Source: Tulasnella sp. 424 (taxonomy: Eukaryota; Basidiomycota; Agaricomycetes; Cantharellales; Tulasnellaceae). From it: a stretch of 64,000 bases of DNA. The position numbers were made by a program, and so were the translations under genes. Shown here in pieces: positions 10,992 through 21,701 of this stretch. Under the pieces are notes generated by a model, which saw only the letters and a list, made by a program, of their open reading frames with translations, was not told the origin of the DNA and did not search any database. The stretch lies in assembly GCA_019633425.1 (NCBI GenBank), contig WSUB01000152.1:33319-97318 (forward strand), given 5' to 3'. The stretch's first letter is position 1. Each line of letters begins with the position of its first letter.

Positions 10992-12302
10992 TCAACCCCA
11001 AAGCAACTCCTGCTCCTTGCTCTTGCCAAAGTACCTTCCACCACTAACTTCCACACTCGCCAAAACATCTTTAATAGTTTTCATATCCTCTTCGGTTAAA
11101 TTGATATTACCGGCATCCAAATTCTGCTTGACACGATGAGCTTTGCTCGACCCAGGAAGGGGGACGACGTGGGGTCCAAGGTTGCTAACAAACGCGATGG
11201 AGAGTTCTGCGTTTGAAATTCCTTTCTTTTGGGCGATAGCACCTAGTGCGTCGACGATCTTTTGGTTCGCTGCCATAGCTTCGTCTTGGAAACGAGCGAA
11301 CATTCGGCGCATGTCTCCTTCTGGAAGACTTTCCTTGGTGAGTTGGCCGGTGAGGAAGCCTCGTCCGAGGGGTCTAAATGCACCAATTTTGGTAACACGT
11401 TACGTAAAATACTTAATATGCATCCTTGGGAAAGGCTACTCACGCGTAAGCAATGACCGGGATTTTGAGGTCGGCAGCAGTCGCGATCACCTTGCGAGTC
11501 TCTTCTTCATACGACCACGGAGAAACCTCGATTTCAACAGCAGCGATTCCAACGACCTAAGGTTTATTGAGCTTTGAGCAAGAGGATACCACGCTTTAAG
11601 AATATGGTCCACTCACAGCGTTTGCCTTTTTCAACGTCTCCGCTGAAACCTCGGAAATCCCAATATGATCAAACTTGCCCTCAGCTTGCAAGGCTTTGAG
11701 ACTCTCCATAATAGTCTCGACGGGAATCTTAGGGTCAACTCGAGAGCATTCAAACATGTCAAGACGCTTCCTGCCGTCCAGAGCTTTGAGAACTGCGTCA
11801 ACACTGCGGCGGAGGTTGGCAGGGCTCGAGTCGACGATGTGGATCTCAGTGGCGGACGTTCCTCCCTGATATGTCGACGGGAGCTCATGCATTTAGTTTA
11901 ATAGTATGAGTAAAGGATATGAGACAAACCCACCTTGACAGACAAGAAAGTCCTATCGGCGAGCTCGGGATATTTGGCAAAGAAACGAGACAAGAGCTCC
12001 AAATTGGCCGTGTAGTGCTTAGGGCCACCGTAGAACTCCCCAGAGTTGATAAGGAGCTTTCTGTCTTTAGGCACGTGATCGATGGCGGCTTTGATAGCTT
12101 CGAAGGCCTGTTCGTCGGGAACAGGTGTGGGAGTCCATGCTGGTCACAGATTCAAGTTATCTTCGCTGTCCTGCAGAATCGAGTGAAATCTAATCTAGCT
12201 GGACTTACTGAGCAACATAAGACCCAGTGCGACCTTATTGACCGTAATGCCAGAGGCAGTTCCTCCGAGCTCGAGGGAAGTGACCTGAGGTTCCGAAGAC
12301 AT
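10992..12302 (-). CDS. pyridoxal-reductase-like aldo-keto reductase, copy 2
   Basis: Spliced model of 347 aa with exons 12302-12209, 12139-11934, 11865-11617, 11556-11444 and 11373-10992, the same five exon lengths as copy 1. The protein is nearly the same as copy 1 in the core: SGEFYG, HIVDSSPANLRRSVDAVLK, SPWSYEEETR, PLGRGFLTGQ and VVPLPGSSKAHR are all present. Differences cluster near the start (an inserted LE in SLELGG against SLGG), at GGPKHYTANLELLSRF against GAPIRFTANLELLARF, and in the C-terminal helix (INLTEEDMKTIKDVLASVE). Several of these lie near the expected active-site mouth, so substrate preference may have diverged. Cytosolic NADPH-dependent reductase by family; substrate unproven. 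Confidence 0.9.
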
Positions 12303-13143
12303 GATTGAGCTGAGTTACTGGAGGGAGGAGATGCTTTGGAGGAGTGTTGGAAAGCTGAGAGGTGATTTTGATAGTGGATCGTTCAAGATCAAGCCTCGTA
12401 TTTATACTATAGCTTGCCTGTGTGGACAGGTGGAGGCGATGGAGGCTCCCTCCACCCGCGATGGTGGAGGAGATCGATGCGAGCTCATAAATAGGTTACT
12501 CTAATCCGGTTTCAATGTGTGGCAATCGTATTCAACTGGCTCAAGCCATCGGCCATGTACAGATTCGGAGGATAGCTTTGTGGGTGACGTCACGGCGAAC
12601 TTGCCGTGACCTGGCTTATCTCAGCTCATCCGGCAACCAACCGGTCGATCCCTCGTCCATGCCCAGACCGCTTAGAGCCGATTTCAACCACTGGGCAGGA
12701 GCACATCTTGAGAACGGTTTGGGCGATTATGTTCGTAGTAGCTCGGGCGCCTGTCATTTTCCCAAAGGAGGGGGGGCCGAAGAATTAAACTGCAGTTCCG
12801 GGCCCGAGGGCGACGTACTCGCTTTCAGCCCTCGATTCTTACTCCAACAAAAGGACCTCCGTACAAGACTCCGGGTGATTGGATATCTCTCGGGATCGTT
12901 GCAACCTGTCGGAGGCAAAGTCCGGTTGCTCGTACTCATAGGCGCTTCAACCCTTCCGATCAGATGGACGCCGCGAACCTTAACCCGATATCCGCGGTGA
13001 TAATTTCGATTTGGGCACGTCACGTATATCCAATCAGACGTTACAGTAAGGTCTTATTGTACTACGGATGTCTACGTTATCATTAACCATTCCAAGTTAC
13101 TACATCAGTATGAGGTTTGAGTCTGACGCCTCTACATTATGGT
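12303..13143. other. reductase promoter and unassigned spacer
   Basis: The first 310 bases are the duplicated promoter region of reductase copy 2. From about 12616 the sequence is outside the duplication. A plus-strand frame is open at 12515-13000 but it starts inside the promoter, shows no domain and has no splice support. Confidence 0.4.
12585..12592. promoter_or_regulatory. CRE-type TGACGTCA box upstream of reductase copy 2
   Basis: Same perfect palindrome and same immediate flanks as at 9673-9680, here about 285 nt upstream of the start at 12302. The surrounding promoter has diverged more than the box. Confidence 0.6.
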
Positions 13144-16100
13144 CTACGGACGGACCCTCAGTTTGAGCTGAGGCGTAGCAAGCTGAGGGACTCGACGTAT
13201 GAAGCTCCTTACGTCGCACAACGTGAACGAGTTCTGTGGCACTGGCGTCGAACCTACGCATTCTATGTCCATCCACCACGGTCGCTCCCATGTCATCGAC
13301 GTCATTGGCATGTAAACCAACTCTCTCTGACTCCGGGAACTCTCCTGTTGGGTTCGAATTTCTCGGTCAAGAACCAACGACGCCTCGAAGTGCAACGCAG
13401 CTTCGTCCCTCTGCTCCAACTCCACCAAAATCACTGCCTTCTGATATAGGCATTCAGATAAATCCTTCAGAATACCCGGGTTTCTCTTGCACGTCGTGGC
13501 GGCTTCGTCTCCCATCACGAACTTCTCTGTCTCGTCAGATCGCTCCTGCCACCCGCCGAGATTCGAAGCAGCCCCTGCAGCATTGACGACGACGGGAGAC
13601 AAAACCCGATGATACGCGTAGCACGCTTCCTCTAGAGCGTTGGTCATCTCTTCCCATCTCCCCTGCTTCCTAAGGCAGGCTGCAAGCCTAGCTAAGACTC
13701 CAGCCAAGTCCACGTGAACACTACACCTTCGAGCGACTCCGAACGACTCCCTGTAATAACCCTCTGCGACTGCATAGGCGTCCCGTTCCATCTCAATATC
13801 TCCGAGCTGAGATAAAGCAGTAATCAATCCTGGGTTCCATCCAATTCGACGGGCAATATCTGCGGCCGCAGCAAGGGTCACCACCGCCTTGTCCAAATCC
13901 CTTTGGGCGAACTCTGTACGCCCAAGTATGACAAGTCCGTTTGCTTCTCCTAGCAGGTCTCCGCAGCTCGATGCCACTCTAATGGCTTCTCGAACCACTA
14001 CAACTGCATCCTCGTAGCGACCATTGCCTGAATGGATCTCTGCCATTCTTTCTAGACAGCGGATGGTACCGACTTGGTCCTTCTGTTTCTGAAAAATGGT
14101 AAGGGATTCGTTTAGAGACATCGCAGCCTCCTCTTCTTTCCCTTGCTTAAGGAGAGCCGAGCTGAGCCAGAAAGAGGCGTTTGCGACACCGACCTCGTCG
14201 TGAAGCTCTCGGAACTCATCGAGGGCTGAGAGGGAGAGTCTGAGCGATTTTTCAAACTCGCATCGGTGATAGAGTTGCGCTGCCTGCTTGTAGTGCACAG
14301 AGGCGATGCGTTCTGCAGATTCGGTTGATTGATGTAACTCCAGAGCCCGCTCCAAGTAGATAGCTCCTTGTTCGTAATTTCCGTTCCAATTTTGAAGGTC
14401 CCCAAGGCTTTCCAACAGCGCCGCTGAGTGTGAAACATCAGGACTCTCCGATTTAGGAGTACAGCGAGGCTGTTGGGGACGACGTGCCGGACCGTCAGAG
14501 GGTTGTTTTGGGGAAACCCATAGCCTAGTGAAACGCACCAGTGAAGCAACGGTGGTCAGGGCCATGCCACTTGTCGGTCGGTCATTAGGGTACACCGCCC
14601 AACATCTTGTCATCAATTCCCCGAGAGGCTGACATTCACGAAATTGAGATACTCCGCCGAGTTGTGGAAATTGACCTTCGAAGATGAAACGAAAAATCCT
14701 GTAATCGGCATCAGTTCCTTCGTAAGGAAGTTTCCCCGTCATTATCTGCGTGTATTTCCCTTTAGTAACCTTTCAATAAAAGTATTTTTGGGTTACTGAC
14801 TTCCCAAATAAGCCAGGCCCAGGCGTAGACATCACTGCTGGGACTCCGCGGGCTTCCGTCGAGGAGTTCTGGACTGCACCAGCGAATAGCTCCTCTGAAA
14901 CCGGTTGATGGCTCTAATATTGCGAACTCAATGTCTTCGTAGAGTCTAGCTAAGCCGAAGTCACATAAGACCGCCTTGCACTGAGAATTGACTAATACAT
15001 TGGCCTTTTTTTAGGGGGGGGGGGGGGTGTTAGGGTCAGGATGGGGTTTTGGACACCGAAAGCTTCACCCTCACCGACGTGATGCAGCCATGGCATATGG
15101 CAGGTGTGTGCGAATGAAGAAATGCCAACGCGTCAATCGTGTCATAAATCTAGAAAAATAAAGGTAAGGGAACGTGAAGCCAGTGGTCGGGATGGATGGC
15201 ATTCACCAAGGACAGTTTCTCTGGAATCTGAAGTCCTCTTGAAGAAGCAAATTCGCTGACGTTGCCCCAGGTCTCCCAAGGAGAGATGAGCCATGCATCT
15301 CCACGGTCCAAATTGGCATAAAACCCAAGAAAGGTCACGATACGCGGATGTTTGCTAATGCTTGACCACGTAAGGAGCTCTATGGTAAGGTCCTACAAGC
15401 AAAAGAATGGGCAAAACATGTCAAGTTAGATGCTCTAAGTAACGGTACTTGAACTTACCCTCTTGAGATTCATTACGTCATCTACAGCACTGAAACGTAG
15501 TTTTTTGACGGCAACCAGTTGAGGAGGTTCATGATAGTAAATGGTTTCAGCCCAACGGGGCAGAAAGGAGGCGGGATGAAGCATTGCTTTTTGTACGGTT
15601 CCGAATCCTCCGGAGCGGTTCGGTTCTCCATCGTCAACAAATACAATCCGCCGACGATCGATAATGTGTTGGGTCAGCTGGCGATATTCCTCATCCTGCC
15701 AATTTTCAGTCTTGAACTTGATACATGGTGGAGCAATGATATGTACTTACAATGGCGCGCATCTTGGCTCGTTTAAGATGATCCGCTGAAGTGAGATCTT
15801 CGTCAGGTTGAGGTTGCCTTCGTCTAATTGTTGGAGTCTTGCGAGGTAAGGATTGTACGCTTCCTGGCGCCGGCTTTTGGCGAGGCTAACGATGGGTGCC
15901 ATTTACTAAGAATGAGCTCCGGAGATCTTCTTTAAAGTTTACTTACCAGAAACGCGACGGTGGTTCTGCAAACTCGGCTGGATGGTCGCGTTCCCGGCTC
16001 AAACGCCCAGCAGCTTCTCATTAAATCCCTAATTGATAGATAACCCCCCAGAGCGGGCTCGTTTTCAAGGTCAGGAAACCTTTTCTCCATGATTTGATAG

Positions 16101-17166
16101 GTGATGGCGATGTCGGTGGAAACGTTGTTGTAAGGTGATTTGTCTGTGAAGATCTGTCCATCCCTTGCCCGTGAGTCTGTCGCTCGACCACAGATGAGCT
16201 TATGACTAACCGCCCGAACTAACCACGCCCAAGCATACACATCACTGTTGGGAGTTCGCGGGCTACCTAGGAGAAGCTCTGGACTACACCAGCGAACAGA
16301 CCCTTTGAACCCCGTCGAAGTCTCCAAGCTTTTGAAGCTCCGGTCTTCGTAAAGACGAGCTAAGCCAAAATCGCAGAGCATAGCCTCGTGCTCCGCATTG
16401 ACAAGAACATTTTCCTTCCATTTGTCATCGTCAGAAGCTACTCAGCACGATAGAGGTCGAATCGTACCTCTTTGATGTCTCCATGGCAGACAGGTGGGTT
16501 AAGTGAATGAAGGAATACTAAGGCGTCGATAATGTTGTAGACCTGGAGGAGGTTGTTCAGAGCTGGAGAGACCGTTTCTTGTGTTGAAACTTACTAATGA
16601 TAGCTTCTCTGGAGGCTCGAGGGCACGCTGGGAAAGAAAATCACGAATATTGCCATAGGGCTCCCATGGAGAGAAGAACCAAGCCTCTCCCCCTTTAAAG
16701 TCGGCGTAGAATCCGAGAAACCGGGCAATTCCCGGGTGATTTTGAATGCTGGCCCAGACCAGTAGTTCCCTAGCGAATACCTGGTGAAGAATTAGTTCGC
16801 TTCGGTCTGTCGGAAGTCAAGGGATAAAGAAACCCACCGTTTTAGCATTTGGAGAGGCATACACACCCGAAAGTTTTATCTGCTTGACAGCCACAGTTTG
16901 AGGCGGCCCCTGGGAGGCTAGCCATGGTGGGAGATAAGGAGAGTAATGAAGTGTGGCTTTTCGAACGATGCCAAATCCCCCAGAGCGGTTAGGTTCGGTT
17001 TCGACAAAAGTCACTCGTCTGTGATCGACTCTATATCTTTCTAGATCTCGGAATATCTCTTCCTATAAGGACGTCCGTCATGGGTAAGCCATTGCTTCGG
17101 GTTGAAGGCGGCGCTTACAGTTTCCTGTTCCCTGATGCGTCGTCTGTCAGTCTCATCAGTCGACAT
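13144..17166 (-). CDS. tandem TKL kinase / pseudokinase with TPR array
   Basis: Spliced model of 1127 aa in 12 exons: 17166-17119, 17062-16838, 16780-16595, 16542-16468, 16414-16211, 16153-15947, 15885-15751, 15695-15459, 15392-15207, 15149-15075, 15004-14801 and 14745-13144. All joins are phase 0. Kinase 1 (about residues 27-315) has the Gly loop NRSGGFG, VAVK (Lys76), HGDIKEEN (catalytic Asp175), DFG (193) and WCSPELL. Kinase 2 (about 371-660) has NRSGGFG, VAVK (Lys424) and DFG (541), but HGCITSAN replaces HGDIKEEN, so the catalytic Asp is Cys523 and the paired Lys is Thr. From about 695 to 990 there are some eight TPR-like helical repeats (for example LESLGDLQNWNGNYEQGAIYL). The kinase halves share exon sizes 186, 75 and 204 nt, so one arose by internal duplication. 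Exon 7 joins them through PRQKPAPGS; if that junction were not used there would be two adjacent genes. Expected to be a soluble signalling protein; partners unknown. Confidence 0.8.
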
Positions 17167-18402
17167 CAGTAGGATGGTGTGTGACTTGTTCGCTCCTCTT
17201 GCACTAAGGGTGATTGAATTGATTCTGAGAAGATGTTGCACGACTAGCCGCCAGCGAGGAGATGGAATGTGGTGTGGGAACAACATCCCTTACGCCTCGT
17301 GTTATATTCCGTCCGTAAACCCCGACTCACACTCACACTCGCTCGACCTCCCCACACACCATTCACCAACCCAACCCAAAGTAAAAAAATTCAATGTAAA
17401 TAGGAATGCTATATCCCCTCGATTTGTAGACTATCCTTGTAAATATCTCCTACATATAAGATCTAGCGGAAGTGCGTGAATGAGCAACTGCCCAAGTACT
17501 AGCACGCGGTAAGACACTCTCACAGGCATCTTATGACCACCAAATCTTTCCCTGATTGTTGAGGATTAAATTATTCCTCTTTATTACTCTAAAATTGGGT
17601 GGCTTAGTCGGCTTTTGGGGTATGCTGAACATAGGCGTACCATTTATTTCTGCTTGCCCCGAATGCGGCAACAGACTCAGAGAAATATAATGAAGCTTTG
17701 GGCTTTTTAGAGCTCTCGCTGGAGCTGGAAGATGACTGAGGACCTTCTCATATCATAGAATGCCGAGGGAGCAGCCCGTCGGGGCACCCGCCTACCCGGT
17801 ATAGTTCCTGCCTTTTACCCAAGGACTTACCTTACTACCACAACAATTTTAGACAGGCTATTCATGTTTGCACTATCATAATCTCTTTCTGGTGGATGAA
17901 TCTGACTTGGTGGTTCACCGTCGACGGTTCGCGAAAATGGGACTCAAGGGTAGCTCGTCACGCGCGTGAGGTCGACGGTATCCAAGGCTCGTGACGGTGG
18001 ATTTACCGTAAGTGAGAATCTGTGAGTTTGCCGGTAGGGTAGCGTTGTTTTTATCTGTAAATATTACCTTAGTATCTGTACTGGCCGACAAATATGTCTT
18101 AACGAGAGGCTGACGGAGCTAACGTGCTGTTAGATATGCTGACCATCGTCCTCCTCATTGTCTCCCCCAAATTTATTTAAGCTAATTGAATCATATACTA
18201 CCTCGAATTCTTCGTTCCCCAATCGGTTATGGAACCGGCAACACGGGACCACAGCGCGGCCCGCGCGGAGGAGTGCCCACTTGGCGAGTCCCTCGTCCCA
18301 TCAAGTGGCAGCTCCATGATTGTGTTATTTGTTGTTTGCATAGATAGCCACATATATATCGACCCAGACTGCCTTTTTACATTCACGACATACTGTATGT
18401 GA

Positions 18403-18550
18403 GTGTGTGGGTCGGGGGTGTGTGTGTGCGCGCGCGTGCGGTCATTTCCGGACAGTATATGTGCCATAGGTTCGTATGGCACATATATTGTGCAAAAATG
18501 CGCCACACGCGCACACACGCGGCCGACCTCACCCCACACCGACTTCTTCA
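18403..18550. repeat. large imperfect inverted repeat (foldback)
   Basis: The core is a perfect 12-bp stem, ATATGTGCCATA, six loop bases and TATGGCACATAT (18458-18487). Outside it both arms continue with imperfect complementarity: a GTGTGTGTGCGCGCGCG run on the left faces CGCGCACACACGCG on the right, giving arms of roughly 50-70 nt. It could be a foldback transposon remnant or a strong hairpin in RNA. No coding content. Confidence 0.6.
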
Positions 18551-19019
18551 AAACACACCCGCCTCAAGGCTACACCTACGCACCTATTGACCACTGCACA
18601 CCCAGCTTCAACTAATATACACTGAGGGTCCGGCACTGAAAACTCCTGACTTGCACCCAAGTTGCCTGCAACACACTCGGGGTCCTATTGACCACTGGAG
18701 GCCTCCGGCCGGTTGGAAGGAAGACTCAGCTGGGTTCGAAAGCAGGTCTTGAGTGGAGCTCTTTGTAACCAAAATTCCAAGGCTAACGCTGCTTGTCAGT
18801 ACCTGTCACAAGCATGTGCGGCGAGTAAGATGCGCCCTGCGAACGTTTAATTTCAATTAAGTTGCGTACCTTGAACGAGAACCCACGCGTTTCGCCATCT
18901 AGTTCTTCCAGATGAGGTATTGATTAATATATCTTTGCAGCAGGTTACTTCGGGAGGGCGTTGAGACGTAGATTTGTATGTGAAGACGGCAGGGGCGCGT
19001 TCAGCGAGGCCGTGACTAG

Positions 19020-19380
19020 GTACATTTGGCTTGTTCTAAGACAAGCCCGTAGGCCTAAGTCGTAATAAGTACGTATTATTATAGAATTAGTCTGGACGGG
19101 CGAAAAGGTGGCCTGTGTGGGTGGAGCAGGGCGTGTATGTGCGAGGAAAGGTAGGTTGGGATTTGTGGATACTTGCGCAGAACACAGCCGAGAGCTGTGC
19201 CTAAGTAGGTTGGGCTGGTTCTAAGACAAAGCGGACGAGTGTGAATTGTGGTAAGTGTTGATACATATCATATAAGCAGTCTAGATGGGCGAAGGAGGGG
19301 GGTTTATGTACAGAAGAGGATGTGTGTACGAGGAAGGGATGTGTGGGGGCTTGTGGATATTTTGCACAAAATATAGCCCA
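19020..19380. repeat. diverged two-copy tandem repeat, about 180 bp each
   Basis: Unit 1 (about 19020-19192) and unit 2 (about 19205-19375) share the same order of landmarks: GGYTSGTTCTAAGACAA, AGTCTRGAYGGGCGAA, GTGYGAGGAA-like G-rich text, then TTGTGGATA and CAYARCC. Spacing is similar. Similarity is moderate. No frame is conserved between units. Confidence 0.55.
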
Positions 19381-21578
19381 TATGTTCGCCCGTTCACGTT
19401 ATTTCCTAGCCTCCCAGGTCAGACGTTTCCTTTCCGGTAACCAAATCGTGTCTGTGGGAAAATCAGGCAAGCTGATAAACACAAAGCTCCGTCAACGGCA
19501 GATGTCTCGCGAGGAACGTCTGGCATTCTAAATGCCAAATTGATCGTCGACCACAGCCTGAGCAGTTCCTTGAAGTTCTAGGGCTTGGTTCAGTGTATGA
19601 GTAAAGGGGGCCGTCTTTAGACCGCAAGACTAAATGTGAACATTAGGTCGGAATATGCATGTATTAATTACTATTCTCTGTGCGAGTGCTGCACGAAGCT
19701 CCGAAGGTGTTTGTATAAGGGGTACCGGCGGACAACCAACCGCAGCAACTGGCGGATATGGTTGAGAATGTGCCACCAGAGTAGAAAGTCCAGCTAAGAA
19801 AAGGACATCTGAGTTTGAATGTGCTCAAGGGGCTCTTATTGCAGTTGATTGTTTATGGACACAGGTGCCTGTGTCTCTAGTAACGACTACAGGTGACGAC
19901 GGGCAGCTTTGGGCGTGTCAAAGAGCGAGAGCAGTCGTGGGTGTTCTGCAGTGCCGCGCCAGGCCGCAAGAAGTCACAGGAAGGCAATTTGAACTCAACC
20001 TCGCATTCGAATTGTGAGAACAGACATCCCACTGAATGAACCATGATCACTGATAGTGATTACCTTGGCTTTTTTGACTAATCAGTATTTTGCATTGCAA
20101 AGCGCATATAGATTGGTGGCAGACCTCTATTTCAGTTCCTACTCCGACTTCGACTAAGTTCGCCGAGGTCGACGACTAAGCAAAACTCAGGAAGACCCCT
20201 AGGGTGCCAATGGCCAGCCTCCCGAACACCATTGACGCACCTTATCAGCTGGTCTCAATCCGAAGCAGGCGCCGTATTAATGAAATAACGGAGGAATCCT
20301 TCGAATGGCGTGCTATACAGTGTAATTGTTCGTCTCTGTCGGAAACCACAGATACCATAAGATATGCTTCTACCTCTTTTCGGAGTGCAATACAGTTTAT
20401 TTTGTTTACGTTTCGACAAGATCTTCTCACCTCGACCTCGGTCGTATTTCAAAATGGATGTTTCTGTTGGAGCATCCACCCCGCTTGAACGTGGGAAGCG
20501 CTAATGTCCGAGCCACAGCACGCCATCGTGACGGCTTTTATTCTAAACTTTTCGCAACAGGAGAGTAATCTGACAGGACAATCCGGGGGCTCAGCCATTC
20601 CAAGAACATTTTGTTCAAAATTGCGCGACCGAGCTTCGACAACTTTGGCGTCGTCAAAGTACCTGACCGATAGCTGGCCTTCCACCCCCCACCTCCCTCG
20701 TGCTCCCATCGATAATCTGCGCCTCTAATTTGCTTTTCTTGAGCGCGAAGATGTTCTTGTCACCGAAGCAAAGCCATGACCGGTCTTGTACTGTTTATTG
20801 ATCATCAGCGAGGCACCGAGCTGATTCCCGCCGAGTCACAGTTCCCATGGGGACCTCATCGGTCGGCCCAATACGATATCTCAGACGTATTCTGGGCTGG
20901 CCTGGTCTCCCAGATTAATGAACTCCCCCATAAAGAAGTCTAGACAGCGACGTTTGTCATTGCGCAATCGGCTTGAGAGGTCTACTTGGCAGGGGACTGC
21001 CTTCCTTCTGTTCGGAAGTCAAACGGCATTGGATCCTCTAAGCTGGCGCTCGCTGTTCGATCAAGAAACTCCGATGCTGTATACTATTTTTAGGAATGGC
21101 GAACAAAGGTGTCAACGTTACGCACGAGTCAGGAGTCCCCAGTCGCTCCCAGTGCGTCCGACCTGACAATCATTCAGCAAAAAAACACATCTTTGACGCA
21201 ATCTACCTGGTCAATTATCATCGATAACTTCTCAGGATTTACTCCTATCTCGAGGTTGCTTCTTGTTGGACTGAGAGGAACGAGGCAAGGAATGAGAACT
21301 GGGCCCTTCGGCGGTCGGCCGTCGAAGTACTAACCCTCGCGTCATTATGTGTCGGGCTTTGTATTGAGATTATTTTTTAGATGTCCGAAAGGTGCAATCT
21401 GGGGGTCAATTCTCTCATTTGTCACGAGCACCTCCGGCTTCAAGCCCACAATAGCATCGGAGTTCTGTGAATCTGGAGGCCGCATGAACGAAGAAGTGAT
21501 CAAATTAATTTAGAAAGATAATCGATGGTATTCCCACAAAGCAAACTTGAAATGGTTGTCTCAGCTATGTCGCAAAGG

Positions 21579-21585
21579 TATAAAA
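21579..21585 (+). promoter_or_regulatory. TATA box of lectin gene 1
   Basis: TATAAAA lies 123 nt upstream of the lectin ATG at 21702, in the context CGCAAAGGTATAAAATG. The paralogue has TATATAA in the same place. Confidence 0.6.
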
Positions 21586-21701
21586 TGCCCTCTGCTTGAA
21601 GATGACCATGCCTCAGCAAACCATCCAGTTCGCCCTTCCAGCCTACCTCCAAATCAACCTTCCTCTCAACCAGTTTCTATCTTCACCCACATCTCGTCGA
21701 T

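Larger units (their letters stand above)
7126..12615. repeat. tandem segmental duplication (unit 1 7126-9700, unit 2 9701-12615)
   Basis: Two direct copies of a 2.6-2.9 kb unit lie end to end. Each unit starts inside the amidohydrolase 3' end, then carries PIG-P (-), an aldo-keto reductase (-) and its promoter. Identity is high in the reductase exons and lower in introns and spacers. The left break is at TTGGAA (7126 and 9701). Similarity at the right end stops just after the shared TGACGTCA box. Unit 1 has an internal deletion in PIG-P and is therefore shorter. Confidence 0.9.
17167..20150. other. gene-poor spacer with hairpin and diverged tandem repeat
   Basis: There are no supportable genes in about 3 kb. 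It holds the promoter of the kinase gene at its left end, a large imperfect inverted repeat near 18475 and a two-copy repeat at 19020-19380 (both listed separately). Many stops in all frames and AT-rich patches are seen. Confidence 0.5.

Noticed and set aside
12515..13000. 161-codon plus-strand frame
   Set aside because: It begins inside the duplicated reductase promoter, has no domain and is not kept in the other copy.
15001..15030. Run of G next to a T run
   Set aside because: It lies within an intron of the kinase gene beside the acceptor; most likely a simple homopolymer, possibly with length error.
15932..16381. Kinase 1 as a separate short gene ending at 15932
   Set aside because: The stop lies just past a GTAAGT donor, and a phase-0 acceptor at 15885 continues into a long open frame that leads into kinase 2.
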